Positions 17,189 through 26,039 of a stretch of 64,000 nt of DNA are shown piece by piece. Both the position numbers and the translations under genes were made by a program. The first letter of the stretch is position 1, and every line of letters starts with the position of its first letter. Source of the DNA: Tritrichomonas foetus (taxonomy: Eukaryota; Parabasalia; Tritrichomonadida; Tritrichomonadidae); NCBI GenBank assembly GCA_001839685.1, contig MLAK01000637.1, positions 18,996-82,995 of the forward strand. The letters run 5' to 3'. Below the pieces are notes generated by a model, which did not search any database, had not been told where the DNA came from, and worked only from the letters and a program-made list of their open reading frames with translations.

Positions 17189-17326
17189 CTAGAGTGTGTT
17201 CACTCGCCGCTCTTCTTCAAGTCGAAGTGACCCAAAACATGAACAAATCCCTTCGTATTTACCAAATATGATAATTTGACCTTTATTTGACCTTTCCATT
17301 TCACCTTGTGAATATACTCCTAACAT
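17189..17326 (-). CDS. Possible 45-residue ORF, doubtful
   Basis: An ATG at 17326 opens 45 codons (MLGVYSQGEMERSNKGQIII, then FGKYEG...RRVNTL). The neighbouring frame over 17203-17319 is also open for 39 codons without an ATG and reads equally like protein (VNTKGFVHVLGHFDLKKSGE at its end). The base composition here is richer in G and C than the surrounding spacer, so it may be a coding remnant whose true frame is unclear. I recognise neither translation. Confidence 0.2.
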   Translation of the reverse strand: MLGVYSQGEMERSNKGQIIIFGKYEGICSCFGSLRLEEERRVNTL

Positions 17327-17419
17327 TGTTTTGGATGTTTAAAAAGAAAAAAAAATCTGATAATATATGTGACAGAATGGAGTCACTGCTTATGTAGCCA
17401 CAAAGAATTTTTTGGCAGG

Positions 17420-17449
<30 letters not shown>
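17420..17449. repeat. Poly-A tract (A30)
   Basis: Thirty consecutive A, 67 bases beyond the stop codon of the P2 gene. On the P2 coding strand it reads as T30, so it is not the poly(A) tail of a retrocopy of P2. Confidence 0.9.
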
Positions 17450-17451
<2 letters not shown>

Positions 17452-17516
17452 TATTCAAATATTAATAAAATTCGAAATGATTATGAAATGAGTATTTAAA
17501 GAAAGGGATAATTGGC

Positions 17517-17834
17517 TTAACCGAAAAGATCATCAAATCCACCAGCTAATTCGACAACTTCTTCTTCTTCTTTCTTCTCTTCCTTCTTTTCCTCTGTAGC
17601 AGCAGCGCCAGCAGCAGCTGGAGCGGCGGCGCCACCTCCGACGACGGCGAGTTTGGAGGATCCTTCCTTTATTAATTCTGCGATATCTTTTCCGTCTAAT
17701 TTGGCAAGGAGAGCGTCGAGGGCTTGGGCGTCGACACTGATACCAACGCTTTCGAGGATTGATGTGATTTTAGCTTTGCTTGGAGCTGCATCGCCACCAG
17801 CTTGAGCCAAGAGATATGCTGCGATATACTTCAT
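17517..17834 (-). CDS. RPLP2: 60S acidic ribosomal protein P2
   Basis: A component of the ribosomal stalk that recruits elongation factors to the GTPase centre. The 105-residue protein is full length: an N-terminal helical dimerisation domain (MKYIAAYLLAQAGGDAAPSK), an Ala/Gly hinge at about 65-80, a Glu/Lys-rich segment, and the diagnostic C-terminal GFDDLFG in place of the usual GFGLFD. The N-terminus is that of P2 rather than P1. The ATG at 17834 is used because the protein begins exactly like other P2; the TTG 15 codons upstream is part of a TTGACCTT motif. Codon use is less AT-rich than its neighbours, as expected for a highly expressed gene. Confidence 0.95.
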   Translation of the reverse strand: MKYIAAYLLAQAGGDAAPSKAKITSILESVGISVDAQALDALLAKLDGKDIAELIKEGSSKLAVVGGGAAAPAAAGAAATEEKKEEKKEEEEVVELAGGFDDLFG

Positions 17835-17871
17835 GAGAGTGGTCCAATCTAACCACCATAGTTTCACGTAA

Positions 17872-17879
17872 AAGGTCAA
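17872..17879 (-). promoter_or_regulatory. TTGACCTT motif upstream of P2
   Basis: TTGACCTT on the P2 strand ends about 38 bases before its ATG, at nearly the same distance as the identical word before NMNAT. That makes a shared promoter element plausible. Confidence 0.3.
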
Positions 17880-18008
17880 TTTGTTTGAATGTCATGAATT
17901 CAAAGTTTCTAATGAAATATCAATTGAAATTTTGAAAATCCAGAAAAAGCTTCTATCGTACCATAGAATTTGAGAGATTAGGGAAAAAGCCATCATTAAA
18001 CGGTCGTT

Positions 18009-19619
18009 ATGGATGAAGGGAAATCTCGACTTCGAAAAAATCCTCGATACTTTTCCGATAAATGCGATACTGAAACTCGTCCAGGTGATGAAATAGAACC
18101 AAGGTACCAACTTAAACCAGAAATTAGATGGGAAAGACTTCAAATGATTAATTCAAGGATGTATTCGAGCGACCAAATAACTGCTTTTACACTTGCACAT
18201 AAAGCAGAAGCGATGTTTGAATCGAATTCGATTACTATGGCATTAGAATTTGCGCATCGAGCTTTAAAACTCGATCCATTATGCGCAGATGCATTTCGCA
18301 TTATTATTCATATTATGTTAATTATTCCTCAGCTCGATTGCGATACAGTGATATGTTTAATACGAGAACTGATCTTTACTTTTCGGAATTTGATTTACGA
18401 CGAATTATTATTTGATCACCCAGGAGAAGGACTCCAGGTTTATCAGCTTAGAAGCTACATTCGAATTCTAGTAGATTTATCACAGATTGCTTTGACGTCT
18501 GAGAAATATGAAATTGCTGTTTATGCATATGAAGAAGCCCTTCGAGTCGACAATGAAGACTATAGTCAAGCCAGAGATTTTCTCATTCTTATGTATCTGA
18601 AGAACATTGGAAGGACTCGTCGTTCACAAAAAGCAATGGTTGACCGAACTATCGATGATTTGAAATCACTAATTGATTGCACTTTACCAAAATCAGATGG
18701 GCCACTTTTTAAAGGTGATGAAAATACACTTGTTATGCGCTGGATGAAAATGATGCTTGCTTATATGGATGGAAACAAAGAACTTTTCAAAAATTTAGCG
18801 AGAAAAGAAGAAAGAAAAAATTCTGAGATTATTAAAGTTATATTTAATGAGAAAAAACCGGAATTTATGAATGATAATGAATCCAAAAAGTATTGTATTG
18901 CTCTAACTAATACTCTAATTGATTGGCCTGACTTTTTAATTGATCTTCATACTTTTTTACGAAGTGAAGATCAAGATTTTAATAATAAATGTAACAAATT
19001 AGCATCAACTATCTTGGAGGACGTTTCGAGAGATGCAAGAGTACAAATGGCTAGCATGGGATCAGATTTCCTTGATCGTGGAAGAAGCGCACATCGAAAT
19101 GGTAACTTTTTCAAAGCAATATCATTTTTTACGATGGCGAAGCGTTATATTGTCGAAGCAATGAAACCGTCACAAAGATGGTATCCAAGTGCCCCATTCG
19201 CGATTGTTTCTAACCGTGCTGCTTGTGCAGAAAGAATAACGTTATGGATGCTTGCTCGACATGATACAAGATTCACTTTATTAATGCAACCTGATCATGT
19301 TCGTTCTTATGAAAGGTTACCGAAAATAGCTGCTGCATTGTATGCTTATTCCCTTCAGAAAGAGTTCGAAGATCTTGTGAAAACTGTGAAAAGAGATATA
19401 AATAGGCCATGGGCTGAATGGAAACAGCTTTCGAGAATTGCTGTTGGACTCCTTTCGTTTACTGCAATTATTCATTCAAGACTTGGAACTCTGACTGATG
19501 AAATTAGAGAAAGAGTTATAGCCACTGGAATAGAAGATATGTATACTTCTTGTAACTCACCACCTAATATTATGGAACCATTACCATGGCTTGATGAATC
19601 TGATGTAGAAGAAATTTAA
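18009..19619 (+). CDS. TPR-like repeat protein, function unknown
   Basis: A 536-residue soluble helical protein. Two regions have the TPR pattern: AEAMFESNSITMALEFAHRA followed by LKLDPLCADAFRII (about 68-103), and YEIAVYAYEEALRVDNEDYS followed by QARDFLILMYLKNI (about 162-198). A third repeat-like region is at about 350-385 (DRGRSAHRNGNFFKAISFFT). The C-terminal third is less regular and ends acidic (LDESDVEEI). The N-terminus is charged, without a signal. TPR proteins are scaffolds, but no partner can be named. It is divergent from P2, with 174 bases between the starts. Confidence 0.65.
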   Translation: MDEGKSRLRKNPRYFSDKCDTETRPGDEIEPRYQLKPEIRWERLQMINSRMYSSDQITAFTLAHKAEAMFESNSITMALEFAHRALKLDPLCADAFRIIIHIMLIIPQLDCDTVICLIRELIFTFRNLIYDELLFDHPGEGLQVYQLRSYIRILVDLSQIALTSEKYEIAVYAYEEALRVDNEDYSQARDFLILMYLKNIGRTRRSQKAMVDRTIDDLKSLIDCTLPKSDGPLFKGDENTLVMRWMKMMLAYMDGNKELFKNLARKEERKNSEIIKVIFNEKKPEFMNDNESKKYCIALTNTLIDWPDFLIDLHTFLRSEDQDFNNKCNKLASTILEDVSRDARVQMASMGSDFLDRGRSAHRNGNFFKAISFFTMAKRYIVEAMKPSQRWYPSAPFAIVSNRAACAERITLWMLARHDTRFTLLMQPDHVRSYERLPKIAAALYAYSLQKEFEDLVKTVKRDINRPWAEWKQLSRIAVGLLSFTAIIHSRLGTLTDEIRERVIATGIEDMYTSCNSPPNIMEPLPWLDESDVEEI

Positions 19620-20192
19620 GAAAATCTTTTTTTATTTTTGTGAAATGAATTATCATTTGGATTTTATCGCTTTATATTTGATCTGGTGAAAAATATTTAT
19701 TTTTTTTTACCACATCGGTTTTTGAGTGTTTCACGTGATTGTCTTTTATCTGAATAAATGTCTATCAATAAAAACAAGATATATGTATATACTATTTTGT
19801 TATCGCCTTTTTTAAATCATACAATTAACTGTTGGAAGAGATTCACAATTATACTATTTTGAAGATTGAGTAGTTAAGTTAAAAAAATGGATGAATATGA
19901 ATCTGTATTAGATATGGATTGTAGTACACAAAAATCTTGCTAATATAGACACTTATTCATGAAAAACATGAGAGTTTATAACAAAAAAGGTGAGTATTTT
20001 TCTTAGAATTAATGACCATATAATATTTGAAAAATTTCGATTTGTGAAAAAAGAATGATCAAGTTTTGCATTTGAGAAACTATGATTTCCATGAAAAAAA
20101 TTCAATGATTTATGAAACAACCGTTTGCACTTGGCTTGATAAATATTGAAAAATCGATTGATGGAAAGAAATAATTTCAAACAAAAGATTTT
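19620..20192. other. Spacer, nothing recognised
   Basis: 573 AT-rich bases between two genes on the plus strand. A 19-codon ORF at 19887 and a minus-strand open stretch at 19953-20180 that lacks an ATG are not convincing. No repeat or RNA gene seen. Confidence 0.4.
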
Positions 20193-22847
20193 ATGCTTGC
20201 AAAAGATTGCAAAAGAATCTTTCGTAGCATAAAAGTTGCATGTATCGATGAAAGCACATTGTGGAAAACCGTAAAAACTCAGATATTTAACGATTATGTA
20301 TTCGAATTACCGACTTTTGAAAATCTCGAAATCAATGAAAAAGGAGCAAAAATGCAAATCGAATTTATTGACTATGATCTTGCCCTTGCTGCATATAATG
20401 ATATTGGCAACGATCCATACTTACGGCCATTCTTGTATCTTTACGTAGTTGATATCAAAAATGATGAAATCGACCGCGACAAAATCGAGAAGATAAATAA
20501 TTGGATAGAAAACCGTAAAATCTTGGAAACAACTTATATGGTCATTTTAATTCAAGAAGATCGAAAAGTTTTTGGTGCAGTCAAGCCAATCAATATCGAG
20601 CAAATTACAGGATCGACAGCCGAAAATAACGATATCATAATATTTTCATACAAATCTAAGAAGCCGATTCCAGAACAGCTCATTGAAGAAGTTCGAAATA
20701 GCACGCGCGATCATATTATTGCGGATTGCCAAATCTACCAAAAAGCTATTCGAGACAAATTGGAGAAGCCCTCAAATAATGCTAAGTTAAATGTAAGGTT
20801 CACTGTTTGGAGTAACTTGCTGTTATTTTTCTATGGGTTTATTGAAACTGCACTTGAAGGATTCACTAAAAATTATATTGGCTTTATTTCAGATTCAGAT
20901 GTAACACTTGATGAACTTTTGAATACAGATATAGATTCCGACCAGATCACAATTTATCCCTTCACAGAAAATCAGGAACCAATTGATTCTCTGATGTTTG
21001 CTTTTTATGGAGCAATGGCCATCAGTCATGCGAAGATTGATTTTGATAATATGGTCAAATTATTTTTCAGACATTTTGCGTTTATTCGAAGCAAATGCGT
21101 TACGGAAGAAGATCATGTCAGAACAAATCAATGGGGTGAAAAAGCAATTGACACAATGCTCAATTTAAGAGAAATTTTAAATAATCAACCAAAAGTTGCA
21201 TCAAAATTATTATTCAAAAAGTATTTATTAGTAGAAGAAAGAGATGGTTCAGAATTAGAATCTATTTATAAGCAATTAAGAAGTGTCTTAACTGAAAAAT
21301 ATGAAATCACTGCACTTGATATTCGATTTTTAAACTGGCAAAAGAAAAAAGGCTTGCAATTCATTAATTTTGATTCAACAGTAAACATTGGCTGGCAAAG
21401 CATTACAAAATCACTCGAAATTAAATATTACGAAGCCATTGAAAAAAATGAAATTAAAGCTGCGATTAAAATTGCAATCAACCTCATTAAAGATAAAGCG
21501 CAATATAATCAAAAAGCAGAAATTTTGAAATCTATGATTGATCAATCAAACGAAAAAATAGTAATTAATGCCCCATTTCGAATTCATGTTCAATTAAAAA
21601 GTGATGCGTTTATGAAAAGTGTTCCAGGGGGTTCTCCATTCATGCTTCATGCTCATTTTCGAACACCAAAATGGCTTCCTGTGAATTTTGATATTGCTTT
21701 GATCAAATTCAGACAAGCATCTACAAATAAAAATAAAATCGAAATGGTACATAAAGCAAATGGTCAATTTAACAAACCGGTTTCATTTAAATGTTACTTA
21801 CATGCGCCAGGTACTTGGTTTATTACAGATATTGGTGTAAAATATAACAAAATATTGTTTGTTTGGGATATAAATGAACTTCATTATACCATCAATGTTG
21901 ATGAACATGATGACATTCCAATTTCTGTTGATTTTCCACGAATTATTACCACTTCGAAGCAAATGATAACTACTGTAAAAATTGATTACTCAAACGTTTT
22001 GACGAATTCATTCTCACATACTTTTTCATTCAGTGATGAATCTGCAACGATTCCTGCACAAAATGGAGAAGCAACATTATTGGATGGAAACAAAATACAA
22101 TTTTCGATTAACGAAACTGGTAAATTATCTTATATAAATAAAGATTTACCTGACAATACAAATAATCCAACATTGAATGTTGTTTCTATTCCAGTGGTAT
22201 TCAATGTGCTAAATACTGACTCTGATAAAACTTGTTTAATAATTGATTCTTCTGTTGATGCACATACATGGCAAACATCATTTAAACAATCATTTAGATT
22301 CCCTCTTCGTTGTCTAGGAAGACTTCTGACTGATCAAGTTCTGCATATTGAATTAACAAACATGTGTGATATTCCATTGACAATTGAAAATGAAGCAATC
22401 GGTAAGCATGTTGTGAATCCAAATAAACAATTTTATGTAATGCACCCTGGTTTGAGTGAGCCAATGAAATTACTTGTTTCTGATGGATTTGGTGATCCAA
22501 TTGAAAAGGTTTGGGAACTTGACGAAAATATAATGTATCCAAGATTGAATGTAAATTTTGAGAAAAAACAAGTGTACATTGCAGGTGCATCAATCGATGT
22601 TGAATTCGATTTGCCAAAATGTTCATTTAAATATTTGGAAAATAATGATTTTGTGATTGTCGGGAAAACCCAACAGAAAGATTTTGAAGGCGGAAAAATG
22701 AATTTCAAAATCATTCCTGTAAGTATTGGAACTGTTGAAACGCCTAATGTGGAAATTGATGGTGTGTTGCATATCATTCATCCTCGATTTATTAACGTGA
22801 CTAGCGCTTCTACATTGTCTTTATGTCCATTTATAAGGATGAAATAG
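20193..22847 (+). CDS. TRAPPC10/Trs130-like vesicle-tethering subunit (probable)
   Basis: An 884-residue protein without membrane segments. The N-terminal 200 residues follow the TRAPPC10 plan: YLRPFLYLYVVDIKNDEIDR, then a helix with NNWIENRKILETTYMVILIQ, matching the region where the human protein has FPFLHIYW and WLIVIVEN. The middle is helical and repeat-like. From about residue 460 to the end it is beta-rich, with immunoglobulin-like segments (LHAHFRTPKWLPVNFDIALI) and a last module of the type LRCLGRLLTDQVLHIELTNM. TRAPPC10 is part of TRAPPII, which acts at the Golgi on Rab proteins. Human TRAPPC10 is about 1260 residues, so this one is shorter in the middle. The similarity was judged by eye. 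Confidence 0.5.
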   Translation: MLAKDCKRIFRSIKVACIDESTLWKTVKTQIFNDYVFELPTFENLEINEKGAKMQIEFIDYDLALAAYNDIGNDPYLRPFLYLYVVDIKNDEIDRDKIEKINNWIENRKILETTYMVILIQEDRKVFGAVKPINIEQITGSTAENNDIIIFSYKSKKPIPEQLIEEVRNSTRDHIIADCQIYQKAIRDKLEKPSNNAKLNVRFTVWSNLLLFFYGFIETALEGFTKNYIGFISDSDVTLDELLNTDIDSDQITIYPFTENQEPIDSLMFAFYGAMAISHAKIDFDNMVKLFFRHFAFIRSKCVTEEDHVRTNQWGEKAIDTMLNLREILNNQPKVASKLLFKKYLLVEERDGSELESIYKQLRSVLTEKYEITALDIRFLNWQKKKGLQFINFDSTVNIGWQSITKSLEIKYYEAIEKNEIKAAIKIAINLIKDKAQYNQKAEILKSMIDQSNEKIVINAPFRIHVQLKSDAFMKSVPGGSPFMLHAHFRTPKWLPVNFDIALIKFRQASTNKNKIEMVHKANGQFNKPVSFKCYLHAPGTWFITDIGVKYNKILFVWDINELHYTINVDEHDDIPISVDFPRIITTSKQMITTVKIDYSNVLTNSFSHTFSFSDESATIPAQNGEATLLDGNKIQFSINETGKLSYINKDLPDNTNNPTLNVVSIPVVFNVLNTDSDKTCLIIDSSVDAHTWQTSFKQSFRFPLRCLGRLLTDQVLHIELTNMCDIPLTIENEAIGKHVVNPNKQFYVMHPGLSEPMKLLVSDGFGDPIEKVWELDENIMYPRLNVNFEKKQVYIAGASIDVEFDLPKCSFKYLENNDFVIVGKTQQKDFEGGKMNFKIIPVSIGTVETPNVEIDGVLHIIHPRFINVTSASTLSLCPFIRMK

Positions 22848-23357
22848 ATTGGAAGAAATATTTTTTGTTACAAATAAGATAAATTCAAAATAACTCTGTT
22901 TTTGTTTAATAATGATCGTTATTTTCATTAATAAAAAGTTTCTGTTTCTTGGATAAAAATGATATATGAGTTTTGCTTTATTAATCAATGAAAAATATTG
23001 ATTGAATAAGTTTTATCGTTGTATTAATTTATGAAAGATGTAATTCAACGAATAGTTAATAATATTATATATAATATAAAAGAGTCAGTAGTAGATTTCT
23101 GAAAATTTTCAAATAAAGATGAACTTCATTTAAAAGCGAATATTTCTTTGAAAAGTAAGTTAATTAGTAATGTTAGATTTGGTAATTGTAGAAATCAGCT
23201 TATATAATTATAATTAAATTTTGAAGGCATTTTTCGAACTTAGTGATGATTTTCCAGAGAAAATATGCTTTTCAAACTGATACACTTCTTCAAGACGATT
23301 TTTACATACGCATAATCGAAAAATGTTAAACATAATTGACATTTTTTTGAAATGATA
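22848..23357. other. Spacer, nothing recognised
   Basis: 510 AT-rich bases between convergent 3' ends. Stops are frequent in all frames; no repeat or RNA gene is seen. Confidence 0.4.
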
Positions 23358-24788
23358 TTAAACTATTTGATCAACATCCCTTTCAATTAGAAACACTTTT
23401 CTTTCATCATCTTCTTTCATTTCTCTGAGTTTTTTCTCCTTTGTTCTATTTGCCATTATAAAAATTGTAATTATTACAACTACTAAAAATAATAATCCGC
23501 CAATTTGTAATATATCACTTAGATCCATTTCTTGTTGTTGAATGTTTTCCTGAATTGTCTTTTGAATTGCCAATGTAATTGCCATTTTTATTGGAGGTGG
23601 AAGTAAGGTTTTCGATGGGGAAGCTGTTGGATCAGGAATTGAAATTGTTGGTGAAATTGTTGGGTTTGGAATTTGTTCGGTTTTACACTTCCACTCAGCA
23701 AAATTAATATTTAGAGTAGGAATAGTTAACTCTTTTGTGATAGCATTTTGATATTTAATTCTATTATTTGAATTTGTGATTAAAAAACTATGATCATAAA
23801 TGCAATCAACAAATAAAATTTGTCCATCAGGTTTTTGTTCTGAATTTTTGGGATTTGCCAGTAAAAATTTTCGTGAATTTTTGATGAAAGTGATTTTTGA
23901 AAACTCTAGTTTCCCTTCGAATCCAATTAAATAACCTAATTTCGAAGTAACAAGATATTTTGATTTTGCGATAATAGAATCACTAACATTCAATGTTTCA
24001 ATTTGTGGCAAATAAAATCCTAATATTGTTCTTCCTGTGTTATTTATTACAATATTAAAAATATAAACTAATGTCGAAAGATATCCTATTCCACCCGCAG
24101 ATCTGAGATCGGAAACATAATTTCTTGATGTGTTTGTATTTGATACGATAGCAAATCCAGTAGAATTTCCATTAATCATGAAAGATGTTGATCCTCCTGA
24201 TCTTTTAATATCAGAACATGAATCAATAGTGGATTCATTGAATATTGTATTATTTGATAAAGACAAAAAGACATGATTTTGTTCACTTGCATAACATGCC
24301 ATTGCACATATTGAATCGATAAGTACTTTATCACCAACATAATAAAATCCACCATTATATCTTGCAATACACTTTATAAATCCACATGATTGAATTGTTA
24401 ATTCATCACTTGCACATAATAAACCACCGCCAAATTCAGAGGAATAACAATTTTTAAACAAGCAATTTATAAAACAATGTGAAGTATCTGACAAATTATT
24501 ATTGATTTGCTGATAGAAGACTTCCCCTTGATGTTCATCCCTATTCAGTATTATGGCTGTTGACAAAAAGTTTCTAAATGTCAAAAAATAGCCATTAAAG
24601 TTCATTTTTCGAGCAGATGAATAAAAAGTTGATGAAAAAAAATTATTAAGAGATGACTTTGCAACGATGAATGATTGTTGCGATGACTGAGGTACACATT
24701 GAATCAATGGTGACCCATAATGAAAAGATAAATGCAGAAGCAGGATTGATGTATTCATGTGAAAGTTTTGATGTCTTTCGAAAGACAT
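23358..24788 (-). CDS. Type I surface protein with beta-helix (Pmp-like) ectodomain
   Basis: A 476-residue protein. The N-terminus (MNTSILLLHLSFHYGSPLIQ from the second Met) may be a weak signal peptide. Residues about 80-320 carry irregular beta-helix repeats with Gly-Gly and Cys positions (FGGGLLCASDELTIQSCGFI and then KCIARYNGGFYYVGDKVLID), as in parallel beta-helix proteins. Then come a Pro/Ser/Thr stalk (TISPTISIPDPTASPSKTLL) and one membrane helix near 428-450 (ILQIGGLLFLVVVIITIFIM). The protein ends in a short, charged cytoplasmic tail of about 30 residues. This layout matches trichomonad surface proteins likened to chlamydial polymorphic membrane proteins. A role in contact with host or bacteria is inference from the family. 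Divergent from TAF11, 146 bases between starts. Confidence 0.65.
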   Translation of the reverse strand: MSFERHQNFHMNTSILLLHLSFHYGSPLIQCVPQSSQQSFIVAKSSLNNFFSSTFYSSARKMNFNGYFLTFRNFLSTAIILNRDEHQGEVFYQQINNNLSDTSHCFINCLFKNCYSSEFGGGLLCASDELTIQSCGFIKCIARYNGGFYYVGDKVLIDSICAMACYASEQNHVFLSLSNNTIFNESTIDSCSDIKRSGGSTSFMINGNSTGFAIVSNTNTSRNYVSDLRSAGGIGYLSTLVYIFNIVINNTGRTILGFYLPQIETLNVSDSIIAKSKYLVTSKLGYLIGFEGKLEFSKITFIKNSRKFLLANPKNSEQKPDGQILFVDCIYDHSFLITNSNNRIKYQNAITKELTIPTLNINFAEWKCKTEQIPNPTISPTISIPDPTASPSKTLLPPPIKMAITLAIQKTIQENIQQQEMDLSDILQIGGLLFLVVVIITIFIMANRTKEKKLREMKEDDERKVFLIERDVDQIV

Positions 24789-24934
24789 AACTTTTTCATA
24801 TGTTTACATCAACTTTCCCAAAGAAATATATATTTGTATGGATATTCAGTCGAATCGTGGAAATTGACAAGGTATGTCTAAAAGTGATGATGGAACGATA
24901 GAAAAAGATTCAATTATTTCGTGTTTTAGTAAAT

Positions 24935-25393
24935 ATGAAAACATCAATAAGTACTCCAAAGATGGGTGTACAGGATTCCGATGATGATGACCGTGATGCC
25001 TGGGACGATAGTGATGAAACCGAAGACCAAGAAGCAGAAAGAAACGAAGCGACAAATAAATTAATCGCAGAAATGACTGACGAGCAAAGAGAACGATATA
25101 ATCTTTTTCAATCAACCAACTGTAAATTCAATAGCAAGAAAATTTCCGAAATGATGAAGCAATCAATTCCAGATAGTACACAAAATCAGATTAAAATCCA
25201 ATCATCGGCGGGCTTTGTGACAACTCAAGCAGCAAAATTATTTATAGCAGACTTGTTGGAAACAGCCAGAGACTTAAGCGGAAATAATGACCCACTTACG
25301 CCTGATTTAATCATGGTCGCTTATAATGAAATGGAAAATGCTGGAAAAATTCCTGGAAAAGGATCAGGTGTTAAAAGAGCACAAATTAGATGA
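24935..25393 (+). CDS. TAF11: Transcription initiation factor TFIID subunit 11
   Basis: A 152-residue protein with an acidic N-terminus (SDDDDRDAWDDSDETEDQEA) and a histone-fold domain over about 50-145. It opens with MTDEQRERYNLFQSTNCKFN, the counterpart of human TAF11 EQLERYEVFRRS. The core follows (SAGFVTTQAAKLFIADLLET), and the tail NEMENAGKIPGKG matches human LKSKGQIPNSK. In TFIID, TAF11 pairs with TAF13 through these histone folds near TBP and TFIIA. Finding TAF11 in an organism whose promoters depend mostly on an initiator is notable. Two short upstream frames (ATG at 24874 and 24887/24890) end before or just after this start. Confidence 0.8.
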   Translation: MKTSISTPKMGVQDSDDDDRDAWDDSDETEDQEAERNEATNKLIAEMTDEQRERYNLFQSTNCKFNSKKISEMMKQSIPDSTQNQIKIQSSAGFVTTQAAKLFIADLLETARDLSGNNDPLTPDLIMVAYNEMENAGKIPGKGSGVKRAQIR

Positions 25394-26039
25394 AATTTGT
25401 GTTTGCATTGCCCATATTTGCCTTTTTTTCATAATTTGAATTATTCTTGTAGAAATAAACAACTAAATATAATTATTTAGTATTTTGTAATATATGGATA
25501 ATTTTTTTGCTTTTTGTATTTACTCAATTCTTGAATATTTTTTGCCATTGATATTCCATTTTATTGGATTCACTTTTCTAATCAAGAATCTTGGCTCAAT
25601 TTAATATATTATCAGGAAATAACAACAAAATTCGATTTCTCGTTGAAGAATACGAATCAGAATTATCACATTTTGGATGAGCATGAAGAATTTATATATT
25701 TTGTGATTGAAATCGATAGAACAATCTATTTTCAGATAAAATTGATTTAAAAAGAGTCATTACTTTAAAAAAACAAAGAAATAATTTTAATAAAACATTA
25801 AATTTACACATCATCAGTATATGAAAGACACTAAATGTAGTTACTTAAAGGTATTCATTTTGCAGACATTATGCATGTGCCAATAGATAGAAATCTTGGA
25901 TATTCAATGATTTCTGACAATTTTTATTTCACTTCAAAAATCGATTTATTCTAAACGTTCTTTTACAAATTCTGAAAAATTAACGAAACTTTTTTCTATT
26001 TAATTTCCTCTTTCCGCATTTTACGTTTACTGAATTTAA
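25394..26039. other. Spacer with a weak coding-like stretch
   Basis: 646 bases. The plus strand is open for 71 codons without an ATG at 25535-25747, with fairly protein-like content (SWLNLIYYQEITTKFDFSLK, then NTNQNYHILDEHEEFIYFVI). This may be an old fragment, but AT-rich DNA often gives such frames. Nothing else is seen. Confidence 0.3.

Larger units (their letters stand above)
16878..17516. other. Spacer with homopolymer tracts and a possible short ORF
   Basis: 639 bases. It contains a T24-A3-T15 tract at 17049-17090, an A30 tract at 17420-17449, two TTGACCTT words on the plus strand (17276-17283 and 17287-17294), and a weak minus-strand ORF at 17189-17326. Otherwise AT-rich. Confidence 0.5.

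Noticed and set aside
17420..17834. P2 as a retrocopy because of the nearby A30 tract
   Set aside because: On the P2 strand the tract is T30, not A30, and the gene has a normal promoter side.
19953..20180. Minus-strand 75-codon frame
   Set aside because: It starts with TTG, has low-complexity Phe/Lys/Asn content and overlaps the likely promoter of the TRAPPC10-like gene.
24869..24935. Intron before TAF11 starting at GTATGT (24872)
   Set aside because: GTATGT fits a trichomonad donor, but the upstream ATG frame stops before it and no ACTAAC-type acceptor was seen downstream.
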